Source of the DNA: Pictodentalium vernedei
Lineage: Eukaryota > Mollusca > Scaphopoda > Dentaliida > Dentaliidae
DNA length: 64,000 bases
NCBI GenBank assembly: GCA_031216915.1
Contig: CM062289.1
Span: 449,444,866-449,508,865 of the forward strand
Direction: 5' to 3'
The position numbers were made by a program, and so were the translations under genes. The notes beneath the pieces were generated by a model, which worked only from the letters and a program-made list of their open reading frames with translations, was not told the DNA's origin and searched no databases. Of this stretch, positions 9,843-20,837 are shown in pieces (within the stretch, counting starts at the first letter, position 1; each line of letters begins with the position of its first letter).

Positions 9843-9962
9843 TTCCCAATGGGAATTTAGACAGGCCAAAGAGGACCAGAAAGAAAATGGAATAATGAAA
9901 ATATCCAGAGCAAATAAGATATTGGGCACATTACCCGCGTTAAAGATTGTTTAATTGTTTAA

Positions 9963-10203
9963 CCCTCTACAGAACGTAACGGCAAAACCGGCCAGCGCTA
10001 TTCACAAAAATCACCAATTAATTTTCATAATTTTTTCCTTTTTTTCTCAAAAACATAGGTTATGACCCCTCTTTGGAACGAGCTCGTCAAGATCATTCCA
10101 AAGAGGGATCATAACCTATATTTTTGAGACAAAAAATGAAAAACATTAGTTATTCAAGAATTTTGTTTGCAAGTGTCGTCTGCTTTTCATGATAAGTAAA
10201 GGG
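9963..10203 (-). mobile_element. TTAA hairpin MITE
   Basis: TTAA at 9959-9962 and 10204-10207. This copy is inverted: GAACGTAACGGCAAAACCGG near the left end and GTGTCGTCTGCTTTTCATG near the right. The hairpin arms carry the matched pair CTCTTTGG and CCAAAGAG. Confidence 0.85.
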
Positions 10204-10271
10204 TTAAACATATTTAGTACGCATTTAATTTGAAAAAGGGATTGGATCAGATGAGTCTAATGGGTTATGAC

Positions 10272-10497
10272 GTATACACTACCTGTGCTAACCATACAAT
10301 CAATGCTGCACTACATCTTTTGTGAAGTGGATTGTGGTTAATGAGTGATGTCATTCATGTACACTTTATGTGTTAACCATACAATCAATGCTGCACTACA
10401 TCTTTTGCGAAGTGGATTGTGGTTAATGAGTGATGTCATGTACACTTTATGTGTTAACCATACAATCAATGCTGCACGTCATCCCTTGTGGGGTGTA
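10272..10497 (+). repeat. 81-87-bp tandem repeat, 3 copies
   Basis: Three units begin at about 10272, 10359 and 10440, each containing TTAACCATACAATCAATGCT or a close match. The second and third are closest; the third is cut short just before a TTAA MITE. Confidence 0.9.
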
Positions 10498-10504
10498 TTC
10501 TTAA

Positions 10505-10625
10505 CCCTTTACCTAACACACAATGACACATAATATAAATTTTTTATTTGAAATATTTTTTTTGCAATTTTTTTCAAAAAATTCAACAAAACCATATCAT
10601 GTGACCCCCCTCATAGGAACAAGTT
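10505..10625 (+). mobile_element. TTAA MITE fragment, left half
   Basis: TTAA then CCCTTTACCTAACACAC, continuing into the CATATCATGTGACCCCCCTC arm of the ATCATGTGAC subfamily, where it breaks off at the hairpin apex. The right half is absent. Loss at the apex is what cleavage of an extruded hairpin would leave. Confidence 0.7.
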
Positions 10626-10778
10626 CGACCTCGCCTCCAGGTCGTATATCGACTCGTCCTAACTGATCTGTCGATATATGACCCTGAGACGAGATCTTAG
10701 CTTCAAGACATCGGCATCTCGCAAAACCACGCATGATAGTGATACCTTTTTTGACTTCGATGGTGTGTTGAATGTTAA

Positions 10779-11021
10779 CTCTTTACCTAACATGAAAAGC
10801 AGACGACACTTGCAAAAAAAATTCTTGAATGAGTATTTTTTTTCATTTTTTGTCTCCAAAACATAGGTTATGACCCCTCGTTGGAACGAGCTCAACGAGC
10901 TCGTTCCAACGAGGGGTCATAACCTATGTTTTGGAGACAAAAAATGAAAAAATAATGAAAATTAATTGGCGATTTTCGTGAATAGCGCTGGCCGGTTTTG
11001 AACGTTACGTTGGGTAAAGGG
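10779..11021 (+). mobile_element. TTAA hairpin MITE
   Basis: TTAA at 10775-10778 and 11022-11025 around a complete copy. The hairpin arms carry the matched pair CTCGTTGG and CCAACGAG. The right arm flank has GGCGATTTTCGTGAATAGCG, as in other copies. Opposite-strand frames of 62 and 78 codons are mirror by-products. Confidence 0.9.
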
Positions 11022-11117
11022 TTAAGTTATATATGTATTTGTCCTTACTTGCTTTCCATTTTATATAATATGAATGCGTTTTATGCCCATAAATCCTTAT
11101 GATTTTAGTTCCTATTG

Positions 11118-11379
11118 TACAGTACGTGGTGAGTGGATTGTAACTAAATCACCCGCGAAGTGGACTTATCACCCAAGCTGTAACTTTCAAATTTTGTACA
11201 TATCGACAAAAATCACAAGCAATGTTTCAGCCAATGGACCTCCGGGTTTATCCCGGAGGTCCATTGGCTGAAACTTTGCTGGTGCTGGTTATGCTTTGCA
11301 ACAAATTTGCAATTATTCCTCGGGTGGAATCTCCACTCTGCAGGTGATTTAGTGATAATACACTCTCCACGTACTGTAT
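11118..11379 (+). mobile_element. TACAGT MITE (family E) with GGACCTCC hairpin
   Basis: TACAGTACGTGGTGAGTG at the left and CACTCTCCACGTACTGTA at the right form the ends. The core at about 11222-11274 is TTTCAGCCAATGGACCTCC and its inverse. The same core lies in the element at 28078-28387, whose outer ends differ beyond the first bases (TACAGTTAAAAC). Confidence 0.75.
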
Positions 11380-11873
11380 ATCAGGTTCATCCATGTCAGC
11401 CGACTTTCTGGTTCGAACGACACTTTGGCTGTTGTTGAGGGTCTTGTGAAAGTTTTATTTTTCTAATCTCAGTGGACTTAGAGCCTATGCCTCTTTAAAC
11501 TCGGCCAGTAAGCGTACAGTTCTTAATTTTTGAACGCTTTCCACAGTACCAGCTATACCTTTGGGGGTCCTTTCCTGTGTAAAGAGGAAAGTGTGGATTT
11601 TGACCAGTTATTGTTGCGATAACTTCTCTGAAATCACGTTTGAGTTCACGTCAGTTGATTCCAACCGTCTTTTTGTTTTTAGTTGGTTTTGATGCCATAT
11701 TTCGTTATTTTATTGATAACTGCCCGCACTTCACACTTCTACTCTCAAGCTGGCAAGCCACCAGTCAGACCCGATAAGGAATTCGACGTTGCTATGGCCT
11801 GGAACCAGTCTATACATTAAATAGTCCATCGCTTAGGTTTAGATTAACTCGTCTAGAATATTTAATCAGGGGT
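11380..11873. other. No feature seen
   Basis: Non-repetitive within the window, with no open frame or motif that I can support. Confidence 0.5.
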
Positions 11874-12097
11874 CAATACTATAAAACTTTTACAATCGTA
11901 TTTTCTAGAATTGTATTTTTTTTAGTTATGACTTTAAAAGAGTTAAAATGAACCATTAGCATTTTCAAAGATCTGGCAATTTGCCAGTTGGCAAATTGCC
12001 ATATCTTTTAAAATGCTAATGATTCATTTAGTCAGTTATATTAATAGGAAGAAAATATAGTTCTAGAAAATACAATTGTAGAAGTTTTATGGTATTG
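11874..12097 (+). mobile_element. CAATACTATA MITE (family B), copy 1
   Basis: Ends CAATACTATAAAACTTTTAC and GTTTTATGGTATTG, with a second inverted block TATTTTCTAGAA just inside. The core hairpin near 11970-12012 is ATCTGGCAATTTGCC and its inverse. A second copy at 31800-32015 aligns over the full length, including the core. Confidence 0.85.
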
Positions 12098-12465
12098 GCT
12101 CCGCTCCAGGTGGGAAAAGCGAACACGTTGTTCACTTTTCCGACAAACTGATATATTCCAGACGATTGGATCCAACAAATATCATGAACATTCATTTTCC
12201 TTGATCAACGAAAGATATGTTACTCAATCGCCACTAGATTTGACAGTATTTTAAATGACATTAACATTACGAATGAAGACTCGCCGTTGCCGTAGATTTA
12301 TAATTAGGTCGTGTAGTTCCACCTGTTGTGTTTGACTCTCTGGACACTGAGGTCCAAATATGAAAATTTCAACTTACAAATTTTCCCACAATGCAGAAAG
12401 ATATTTAACCCATTCACTCCGGTTTGAGAGAGCTAATTGGGGTCTGGAAAACAGGACTGAATTAG
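12098..12465. other. No feature seen
   Basis: Spacer between a family B MITE and a TTAA MITE. No supported feature. Confidence 0.5.
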
Positions 12466-12469
12466 TTAA

Positions 12470-12998
12470 CCCCTTACCTAACATGAAAAGCAGACGACAC
12501 TTCCAAACAAAATTCTTGAATAACTATTGTTTTCATTTTTTGTCTCAAAAACATAGGTTAGATTCTAGATTAGATTCTTTATTTTTGCTGTATAAACGTA
12601 CATCTATAACAGGGTAGATTACAAAATTGTTCTTACAAAACATAGTGCAAATGAACATACCGCATGGAGATGACATAGCCAGATTGGCTGTCTACCTGCC
12701 ATCCCCTTGTAGTGAGTATGTTATCAACACTGCAGATTAAATCGAGACTAGACAATTTTCACTATGCCTTGACCCCTGACCCCCAATATAAACAAGTAGT
12801 CCACTAATTTAAGTCCGCTTTTAGCGGACTTAAATTAGTGGACTACTTGTTCGTTCCAAAGAGGGGTCATAGCTCGTTCCAAAGAGGAGGTCATAACCTA
12901 TGTTTTTTAGACAAAAAGTGAAAAAAAACCAATGAAAATTAATTGACGATTTTTGTGAATAGCGCTGGCCGGTTTTGGCCATTACGTTGGGTAAAGGG
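12470..12998 (+). mobile_element. TTAA hairpin MITE, split by an insertion
   Basis: TTAA at 12466-12469 and TTGA at 12999-13002. The left part is complete up to ACATAGGTTA at 12560 and the right part resumes near 12852 within the second hairpin arm (TTCCAAAGAGG, followed by a short local repeat of GTCATAGCTCGTTCC). About 290 bp of foreign sequence lies between. Confidence 0.8.
12561..12850 (-). mobile_element. Insertion: LINE-type 3' tail plus hairpin
   Basis: Read on the minus strand, the end nearest 12561 is AATAAAGAATCTAATCTAG, an A-rich end with a short simple repeat, as in CR1/L2-type LINE or SINE tails. At the other side is a perfect hairpin with 29-bp arms (12791-12851, AGTCCACTAATTTAAGTCCG and inverse). 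Whether these are one insertion or two is unclear. Confidence 0.45.
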
Positions 12999-13002
12999 TT
13001 GA

Positions 13003-14137
13003 ATTCCTAGTTGGATTATGGTAAATATTTGCTGCTTCAAATTTCGGCATTTTGACACCAATTCGAAGAGGGTCAAAGGGGAACCACTCTGTCCTGGTTC
13101 ATATCGGCTGAGACCAGCATCATATCAGCTGAGTTTGAAGTCATATCAGCCAAGCTCGATAATGAGCAATTCCGGAGAAAAGAAACATTTCAATTAATAA
13201 TCAATAGTATCAATGGAATATGTTGAAAAGTATTCTTAACGCTCAACAATACGAGTATGTCAGGGGGTTGTATTATCACAAAATTATACTGTTGTAGCAA
13301 TAGCTTAATTCTTTAAACCCTAGTGGTATCTTCCATATAAGTTCAATTTCAGCAATTGGAAGAGTCCATATTCGTTATTTGGGGGATAGAGCAATTAATA
13401 TTGGTGCTGCACGTTGAAAATATTAATGGGTTTACTATACACATTCACTTAGCAGCCAGCATACTTAATGAAATGATGGCGTATCATATTCCCGGCCCGG
13501 AAAATGCCTCTCGTGTTCAAAGAGTAAATATTCGGTGATTGGAATATCTTTCACTGAAGCACTACAGACTATCTGTATATCTTTGTGAATTAAATGACAT
13601 CACATTGAATCAACGGTAATCCATGAAACGTGGGTGAACAAACAACCTATAACAGCCTCGAATGTATGACAGAAATTGGACTGGTGACCTGAGAGCTAGT
13701 CCAACTCTGAACTCAAATGGGTTTTCATTTTGGAACCAAGATTACATGAAAGCAATATACTCAGCCAGCAGATGAATGCACACCACTGACTGAATGGCTC
13801 GCTTCAGCAAAAGCATTACAGAGTAGTCGATAAACAGACCTCAGATTAGGAAGAATTCAGACCTAATCCAACAGTGGTTTCTGTTTCATACGCTTTTACA
13901 GATTTCTATTTTTTACATTTTAATTAAAGAAGTTTGACATCCATTCTTCTTATAATAAATAAATAAATAAATATATAAGTAAATAAATAAATAAATATTT
14001 TTTCTTCATAACTTGAACTGAACATACCTTCAAATGTGTCATAATATTTGATGTGCTAAAGTAACAGAAAAATATGCACGATCACTGCCAATTCCCATTG
14101 TGCAGAAGTATGTGACCTTAAACAATAATAAATAAAT
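13003..14137. other. Non-coding, small repeats
   Basis: Three short units with TCATATCAGC(T/C)(G/A)AG lie at about 13090-13160. The block 13320-13430 matches 1925-2085 in inverse. A (TAAA)n-type low-complexity run covers 13957-14000. No gene is supported; the 60-codon frame at 13356 lies in the dispersed repeat. Confidence 0.5.
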
Positions 14138-15061
14138 ACAAAGGGTTGACATTTAACGACCATGGCTCCTGGGGAAACCATATCAGTAACATAATCTCAA
14201 CTGCCTGGAAAAGAATTGCCCTTATCAGAAAATTCAAATTCTCCCTCGATCGTAAAACCTTGGTAAAAATATATTTTGCATTCATACGCCCTGTTCTTGA
14301 ATATGCGGACACGGTATGGGACAACTGTACCGAAACCGAGACCATGGGGCTCGAAAAAATCCAAATTGAGGCCGCCCAAATCATTACGGGGGCAACTAGG
14401 AGTGCCAGCAAGGAGTTATTATACGCCGAGACAGAATGGGAAACATTACAGACCCGACGCGAGAAGCACAAATAAAAACAATATTTTAAAATGTATCACC
14501 ACATCACTCCTAATTATATATCAGCTTTAGTTCCCCCCTTATTATCGGATGGTCATGAATATACCTTGCGCTCTAATACGGACTTGTCTGTGCCGTTCTC
14601 TCGTACAGTGCAGTACCAAAGATCCCTTATACCATCAACTACTAGGCTGTGGAATCTCCTTCCAACGACGATCCGAGAAAATACTTCTTTGTGCAATTTC
14701 GTCTTGTACATCAATAGAGAAAAGGGTTTTGTTCCCAACTTTTTTCCTTTTCAACAAATCCGGAAGAACCCAAATATATCACTGTCGGCTCCGCCTAGGG
14801 TGTAGCAATCTCAACTGTGATGTGTATAACAATCATTTGACAGGCTCACCCTTTTGCGGTTGTGGGGTTCGTGAAACTGCTGAACACTTTCTATTAGATT
14901 GTCCGCCGCATTCCGATGCAAGACGTGCAACGCTTGGAAGGCTGAACTGTGGTTCTGACATCGACACTTTGTTGTACGGAAATCCGTCCTATAATGTCCA
15001 AACAAATGAAGCAATTGCTAATTGTGTTCATGACTTTATCGAAGCATCGGGTAGACTCTAG
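14138..15061 (+). mobile_element. LINE 3' coding fragment (RT C-terminal region, CCHC)
   Basis: The C-terminal part of a non-LTR reverse transcriptase ORF2. It starts GLTFNDHGSWGNHISNI, continues through the thumb region FIRPVLEYADTVWDNC and LEKIQIEAAQIITGATRS, and then SLIPSTTRLWNLLP. An in-frame TAA lies at 14473-14475 and a frame change near 14770, after which LRLGCSNLNCD and a zinc knuckle CGCGVRETAEHFLLDC lead to a stop at 15059-15061. These motifs are common to jockey/CR1/I-group LINEs; I cannot name the clade. Endonuclease and catalytic core are absent, so this is a 5'-truncated dead copy, followed by a C run at 15122-15142. Confidence 0.85.
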
Positions 15062-15745
15062 CCTTGATTTACCTAGAATCAGTACTCCCTTCAATGAGAG
15101 GTTTTTCTCTCTTTGCGATGTACCCCCCCCCCCCCCCCCCCCAAATCGACGAGGCTCAATATATAGATCACTGGAGTTCTACTGAACATTCCACCCGGCC
15201 CCTTTAGTTTGACCAGTCTATCTTATCCGCAACTATAGCACCGTACCAGTGCTATATGGTCGACGACATTGTTAAATTACTAAAGCTCACCAATGTTCCA
15301 AACTCGATTCCAAATCAAATACCATGTCACTACTCTTTAGTTCATTTGAGATTGACATTGAGTATCCCGCGTTTCGAAATTCTGTGAGTTTATCTCATTC
15401 CATTGTGTGGACCCAAATTATTTTCTTTCAAGCACTAAGGTACGCCCCTTAGGCTTAAACGTTTCCCCAACTTGTGGCTACTAAAAATATATTCTCCTCG
15501 TGAGAACCTACTCGTAGTGAAATAGTGCTTGTTTTAAACTATTTCAGTTTGTTGGAAAAATGGGACCCGGTCATTAATGCCTGTGCTGGAAGTCCACTAA
15601 AATGGTAATATTGGTATATATGACTGTTTAAACTTGACTTTATGCCCTTGTTGTGGTTGCAATTAGTCATGGTAGCTGAAAAGTAACCTCAAACACCAGT
15701 GCATTAATAATAATAAACTCATTTTCGGTCGAGTCCATATAGCAC
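15062..15745. other. LINE trailer and unassigned sequence
   Basis: Follows the LINE stop codon. It contains a 21-base C run at about 15122-15142 and then sequence I cannot assign. No clear A-tail or target duplication for the LINE was found. Confidence 0.4.
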
Positions 15746-16240
15746 TGGACAAATACCTAATGCACAGTGCCAGAGGAGTGAGTTGTGGGTTAGTAATTGA
15801 GGCGCCTCGTTCTCATTTCACACTGTTGATGGTTCCGGGCCTGGCCGCCATCTCCTGGAAAGTTCGCAAGGTGACTCACGGGGGGTGGTGTCCAGGTTTG
15901 GTATTGTCAGCGGAGGATAATTGAGAGCTAACTTCTCATGTGAGTGACCTACAGCTTATCTCCTCTTAGACCCATCCTAGACCCCAATCACCACCAGTAT
16001 TCACTGGAGACAAGATATTTACTGTTTGAATTTAAATTCAAATATTATATTCTGGTATTTAAACAACCTCGCTATATCGAATCAGCTAAATGTACTTAAA
16101 TGCAATGGAGACAGCTTATATAAGCTTAAGCTTGCTGCTGGGTCCATTTTCCGTCAATTATTTGTATTCTGTATATATTTTTGTACTTGTATGTTTTTGC
16201 TTAGCGGAAATAAAATATTGTTTAAACTAAAAATAACTTT
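15746..16240 (+). mobile_element. Possible LINE 3' UTR
   Basis: Ends with an AATAAAATATTGTTTAAACT stretch very like AATAAAATATGTTTAAACT at 38806-38826, each preceded by T-rich sequence with GTACTTGTATG- or TTGTACATTTT-type runs. Two similar ends at unrelated places suggest the 3' tail of one retroposon family. No coding part is attached. The 77-codon frame at 16026 is not recognisable. Confidence 0.3.
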
Positions 16241-16441
16241 GCAAGGGGAGCCCGAGTAGGGTGATTGAGTGAAGGAGATATTTTGCAATGCAATGCAAAA
16301 CCGTCATATTTAGGGCCTTACAAAGCTTCGGAAAATGATTCGATTCGATTCGATTCGATTCGAATTGAGTACCTTCCATTCGGAAATTTTCGAATCGGCG
16401 TATTTTTGTAAAAAAAAAAATCCAGTGTCTCTTCCTGAACC

Positions 16442-16491
16442 CTTCTTCCATCACCTGGTCTCCTGTACAGGAGACCAGGTGATGGAAGAAG
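16442..16491. repeat. Perfect 50-bp palindrome
   Basis: CTTCTTCCATCACCTGGTCT with its exact inverse and no loop; arms of 25 bp meet at TCCTGTACAGGA. It is followed by two copies of GTTTATGGAGGTTCCGGTTC (16494 and 16516). Confidence 0.95.
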
Positions 16492-16535
16492 AGTTTATGG
16501 AGGTTCCGGTTCTGAGTTTATGGAGGTTCCGGTTC

Positions 16536-17220
16536 TAAAACTATTTTGCATTTCCTGAATATTCGGCCATTTATTTTCCTTTCCTCTTTTTGTGTCGACT
16601 TGCCCATACATGGTGGGAACTGACAATTTTTAATAGTACCAATTTAGCAGACGTTCTCTAGAATATTAACGAAGTCCAGCAGGGCAGTAAAACTTTGCAA
16701 TTGATGATGGCATGCAACCGGCAGCGGACAGCGGGCCGTAAATGAAAACGAAATTCATTAACAGCCCGTCTCCCTCTTTCGACCATGGTAATAATTGAAA
16801 TAACATAATTTTGCCAGGCTTCCCCGTTTATTAACGACTATCGAAGAATGAATAACGGACCTCTGGCTTATTAACAGTAATAAACCCTCGGGCTGTTATT
16901 CATTCCTCTCGGGCTATTAAAAACCGTAACGCCCTCCAAACTCGTGTTATTGTTGTACTATATTCCCTGTCTGTAAATAGATGCAATATCTACAACCTGA
17001 AAAGCGATGAGATTCGATCCAAGATCCGATTCGATATCTTCTCTACAGGATTCGATTAGATTCGACCCGAAATTTAAGGTTCGCAAGGCCATTGTCATAT
17101 TGGCGATAAGTCATATTTTTGGCGTTGAGTCATTTTTGCGATAAGTCATATTTTTGGCGATTAGTCATATTTTCCATATGTAAACGTTTATGCACTTCAA
17201 CTGCCTCGTGTTGTGTTCAA
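16536..17220. other. Unassigned, short TCATATT repeats
   Basis: GATTCGA-rich patches (16335-16400 and 16995-17070) resemble the ends of the element at 28927-29702. A degenerate run of about five GCGATAAGTCATATTTTTG units lies at 17093-17178. No gene. Confidence 0.4.
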
Positions 17221-17231
17221 TTATAAATCGA

Positions 17232-17628
17232 GGAGGCGTGGTAGCCTTGCGGTAACCTGTTCTCGTCAGATCACCGAAGTTAAGCAACGTCGAACCCGGG
17301 TAGTCCTTGGTTTGGCGACTGTCTGACCGATCGATTCGGTCTCCCGCGTTGTGTCCTTAAGGAAGGCACTTCACCCGGATTGCCCACATGGGGGCACGAT
17401 GACGCCGTGTACTAAGGTGTACTGCACGTCGATGATGCGCATGTCTTCAACCAGTCTAATCCTGCCTGTGCTGCAGAGCGGAATTACGATGTTAGGGAGC
17501 TGACAGCTGCTCGTCGTTGCTCGGTGGTTCTCTCCGGCTTCCTCCACCCGTAAAACTGTTACCGACGCGATATGACCTTGGCTGTTAATGTGTCGTTAAA
17601 CTCTAATAAATAAATAAATAATAAATAG
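17232..17628 (+). mobile_element. SINE with 5S rRNA-like head, copy 1
   Basis: Target duplication TTATAAATCGA at 17221-17231 and 17629-17639. The head has GTCAGATCACCGAAGTTAAG followed by GTCGAACCCGGGTAGTCCTTGG, here given as two parts of the 5S internal promoter region (5S rRNA has GTCTGATCTCGGAAGCTAAG). The core has GTTGTGTCCTTAAGGAAGGC and CACGTCGATGATGCGCATGT. The tail region CTTCCTCCACCCGTAAAACT leads to GTCGTTAAACTCTAATAAAT repeats. Pol III-transcribed, moved by a partner LINE. It shares its body with 20425-20825 and with the tRNA-headed SINEs. Confidence 0.92.
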
Positions 17629-17639
17629 TTATAAATCGA

Positions 17640-17985
17640 ACAATCGTTCTTTCCCCCATTCAACCCCATTCAACTTTTTACTCAAATTCAACATCCTGTC
17701 GCTTAACTCTTCATCAATTCGAGTAATAGCCTTTGTTTTTCACAAAAGAAAGTTGTCGTTGCCCGGGATTAACTGTTTTGACGGATCTGGATACCACGAA
17801 ATGTCGGTTGATCCTGAAAGGCTTCATGGAACAGCTGATTTGCTGTTATATTGGTACCGTACCTTTCAAAATCGGCTCAGACGGCTGTTTTCATGTTCTG
17901 GTACCTTTCATTTGTCTTTGTCTGCTCGTCTAAAACATTGCAGTGGACGTGGGTGCACTGAAGGTGTACATCCTGCATCTTTCTA
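17640..17985. other. Unassigned, one 78-codon frame
   Basis: A plus-strand frame at 17753-17989 (MSLPGINCFDGSGYHEMSV at its start) has a balanced composition but matches no family I know and lacks splice or promoter context. Probably chance. Confidence 0.2.
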
Positions 17986-17989
17986 TTAA

Positions 17990-18222
17990 CTATTTACTTA
18001 ACACAAATACAAGACGACAGTTGCAAAACGTTTTCTTGAATAGGTTTTTAAAAAATCGCGTTTTGCCTCTAAAATATAGCTTATGTTAATGCAACGACCA
18101 TGTTCCTTGAGGTGGGCGTAAACCAATGTTTTGAAGGCAAAACTTCAACAACAACAAAAAATATGCATGGAAAACTTTGTGACTAACGCTGGTCTGATAT
18201 ATCCGTTACGTAACGTAAATGG
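17990..18222 (+). mobile_element. TTAA hairpin MITE, diverged
   Basis: TTAA at 17986-17989 and TTGA at 18223-18226. It keeps the family plan (TATTTACTTAACACAAATAC at the left, CGTTACGTAACGTAAATGG at the right), but the hairpin is badly decayed: AAAATATAGCTTATG on one side and TAAACCAATGTTTTGAAGGC on the other. An old copy. Confidence 0.7.
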
Positions 18223-18226
18223 TTGA

Positions 18227-19075
18227 CGTATATTTTTGCAATTAATATCTTGGGGACTGACAATTGCATAATATTTCTTTGGCATTGCCGATGACGCTTT
18301 CTGTACTCAAGGAACGTCATGCAATTGTCAACCTCTAAAGCACTGCAGATGATAACTTGTTTCATACAGGGGATGATACTGAATTTGATCTACACTGGCG
18401 TCAACGTGTTATTATTAAGAAAATGAAAGCACGATTGTAGCAGCATGGCCAGGAAAAACGTGCGATTTTAGAACCCTCCAAATTAACTCCATTTAGAGCG
18501 GATTCAGCGACTTGAATGTTGATCGTTAAATCTCTGACATTTAACAAAGCACAGCTGGAAACTCCGTGATTGTCAAGGGTGGCGACGTCTTCTAATGGTG
18601 AATTAATTTCTCTTGTGAAGTATAAGGTTGAGATATCTGTATGCTCTCATCGACAGCGTTTAGTACCACGTAAGTCTCTTGAACCGAATGCAAGAAACGA
18701 TCTTAATAATGAGAAGAAATGAATATTCCCAGACACTGTATAAAGGGAACACGAAAAAGCACATCACAAACCTGAACAATATTAAAAGTTCCCTGAATAT
18801 CGGTGTTTACTTCCATTCCACAGCGGGAGACAACCGGAATCTTTAATATTAAAGGAATTATTCTGCCCTCTTTGGGAAAGGGTCCGGGGCTCGTGCCATT
18901 GGGAAAAATTGCATTCTGGGACCCCCAATAGGGAATTTGGTTCGGAGGTGAAAACAACAAAGGCGAAGAAAAAATGAACATTAAGGCCGATTACAAGTAA
19001 GTGTTATAACAAACATGTCACGTGAAATTATGTTCACCCAGTCTCTGTCGTCTGTATTAAAGTGTACTTATACTA
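18227..19075. other. No gene seen
   Basis: A 92-codon minus-strand frame (18703-18981) lacks recognisable motifs. No repeat of the window maps here. Confidence 0.4.
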
Positions 19076-19079
19076 TAAA

Positions 19080-19321
19080 CCCTTTACCTAACATGAAAAG
19101 CAGACGACACTTGCAAAACAATTCTTGAATAACTAATTTTTTTATTTTTTGTCTTAAAAACATAGGTTATGGCCCCTCGTTGGAACGAGCTCGACGAGCT
19201 CGTTCCAACGAGGGGTCATAACCTATGTTTTTGGGACAAAAAAATGAAAAAATAATGAAAATTAAATGGCGATATTTGAGAATAGCGCTGGCCGGTTTTG
19301 GTCGTTATTTTGGGTAAAGAG
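19080..19321 (+). mobile_element. TTAA hairpin MITE
   Basis: Left flank TAAA (a decayed TTAA), right flank TTAA at 19322-19325. A full-length copy with the matched hairpin pair CTCGTTGG and CCAACGAG. Confidence 0.88.
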
Positions 19322-19409
19322 TTAAAGAAGAACCACTGAATTCATACACTTTCTAAGCTTCGTAAGGCATGCAATTTATACGTAATACATAACTGGTGTC
19401 CTGAACTGA

Positions 19410-19530
19410 GTGGTCATAGGGCTCGCCGCTGCTAGGTGGTTCTGTTTGGGTACTCTGGCCTCTCCCATCCGTAAAACTGTCCGACACGAGCGAGGTAACA
19501 CTGGATGTACAAATTGTCGTTGACCCCCAA
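19410..19530 (+). mobile_element. SINE 3' fragment
   Basis: GCTCGCCGCTGCTAGGTGGT, then GGGTACTCTGGCCTCTCCCA and CCGTAAAACTGTCCGACACG, correspond to the 3' third of the shared SINE body. Head and core are missing and no A-rich tail remains. Confidence 0.75.
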
Positions 19531-19535
19531 TATGA

Positions 19536-20043
19536 AAAAAATTATGTCTTTCAAAATTCCTGCACATAAAAATGTGCATCAATATGGAGTCCAGAAATGA
19601 GCTGTGAGATGCAAGGGTTTTTATGACTGTTGGGGCTGAAATTAGAAAAATGTTCCCACACCCGGCCTTATAATGGACACACCGGTGGGTACTTACCAGG
19701 ACCAACTGAACAGACCACTGTTCTGCCCAGTGGGGGACTTCCGGATTTCAACCCTGAAAGATAATGGGACTGTTTAACGTGGAGCCCTTCCAGTCGTGTT
19801 TCCAAGTAACTATTTCCGGACCAGTCTCACCGTGCAATTATTCAGCCAATTCGTTCATAGCTCACCATGTTTCCTGCTCAAGTAACAGTGGTTGCCCTTT
19901 TTACGGGTAAAGACTAACTTATGCGTGTCAGCAACCTTTGCGAGTTAATACCACTGTAATCCTTGATTTAAATTTAACCAAATCGATTTTCATACATAGT
20001 GTAAAATATTTGTCACCATACCACCGTCAACAGTCTAGCCCCT
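19536..20043. other. No feature seen
   Basis: No repeat or gene that I can support. The 109-codon minus-strand frame at 19376-19705 runs into the SINE fragment and is not accepted. Confidence 0.45.
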
Positions 20044-20288
20044 AACTGGTAGAGTGCTGGAATTCCAAATGTCGGCTTTATCCATGAGTACAGGTGCCGC
20101 AACATCAAGGCTTCATACTAAGCAGAGAGGCTTCATATTATCTTTTGAAGTAAATTTATTTAGTCTGTAAGACCTTTCCTTGTAACAATGTATGGGAGAG
20201 TGCCTCCAGGCACTCTCCCATAAATTGCAACAAGGCAAAGACATGTGAACATTTTTTCTAACAAAAAATAATTCAGCACTCTACCAGA
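20044..20288 (+). mobile_element. AACTGG MITE (family C), GGAGAGTGCC hairpin
   Basis: ACTGGTAGAGTGCTG at the left and CAGCACTCTACCAG at the right. The core hairpin at about 20178-20238 (CTTGTAACAATGTATGGGAG, inverse CTCCCATAAATTGCAACAAG) is the counterpart of those at 8542 and 59970. About 245 bp, the same as the other complete copies. Confidence 0.85.
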
Positions 20289-20424
20289 AGAAAGAAGGAC
20301 TGTCTGGAAAGAGTTAGCTACCTATGGAAGTGTTTTGTACAGTGCTGAATAATGGTTACTTATATTTTCTATTCTTCATTTTTCATTGAGGAGATCTATC
20401 AATATGTGTAGTTAGTTACCTTTG

Positions 20425-20825
20425 TAGGGGGCGCTGTGGCGTTGCGGTAACGGGTTCTCGTCAGATCACCGAAGTTAAGCAACGTCGAGACTGGTTAGTC
20501 CTTGGATGGGTGACCGTTCGGGCGATCGATTCGGATTCCCGCGTTGTGTCCTTGGGCAAGGCACTTAACCCCGATTGTCCACATGGGGACACGATGACGC
20601 CGTGAACTAAGGCGTATTGCACGTCGATGGTGCGCATGTCTTCAACCAATCTAACGCTGCAGTGCGGAGTTACGATGTTGGGGAGCTGGCAGCTGTTTGT
20701 CGTTGCCCGGTGGGTCTCTCTGGGTACGTCGGCTTCATCCACCCGTAAAACTGTCACTGATACGATATGACCTTGGCTGTTAATGTGTCGTTAAACCTTA
20801 ATAAATAAATAAATAAATAAATAAA
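20425..20825 (+). mobile_element. SINE with 5S rRNA-like head, copy 2
   Basis: Target duplication TAGTTACCTTTG at 20413-20424 and 20826-20837. The head contains AGATCACCGAAGTTAAGCAA and GGTTAGTCCTTGGATGGGTG, close to the 5S rRNA internal control region (GGTTAGTACTTGGATGGGAG). The body has GTTGTGTCCTTGGGCAAGGC and CACGTCGATGGTGCGCATGT; the tail is (AATA)n. It is better preserved than copy 1 and so probably younger. It is not a 5S gene: only the internal part matches and the rest is SINE. Confidence 0.93.
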
Positions 20826-20837
20826 TAGTTACCTTTG

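Noticed and set aside
9581-9860. Two 84-codon frames on opposite strands
   Set aside because: They are the same palindrome read from each side; no start context, homology or expression evidence.
20455-20520. Possible 5S rRNA gene
   Set aside because: Only the internal promoter region resembles 5S; the remainder is SINE body with a tail and target duplications.
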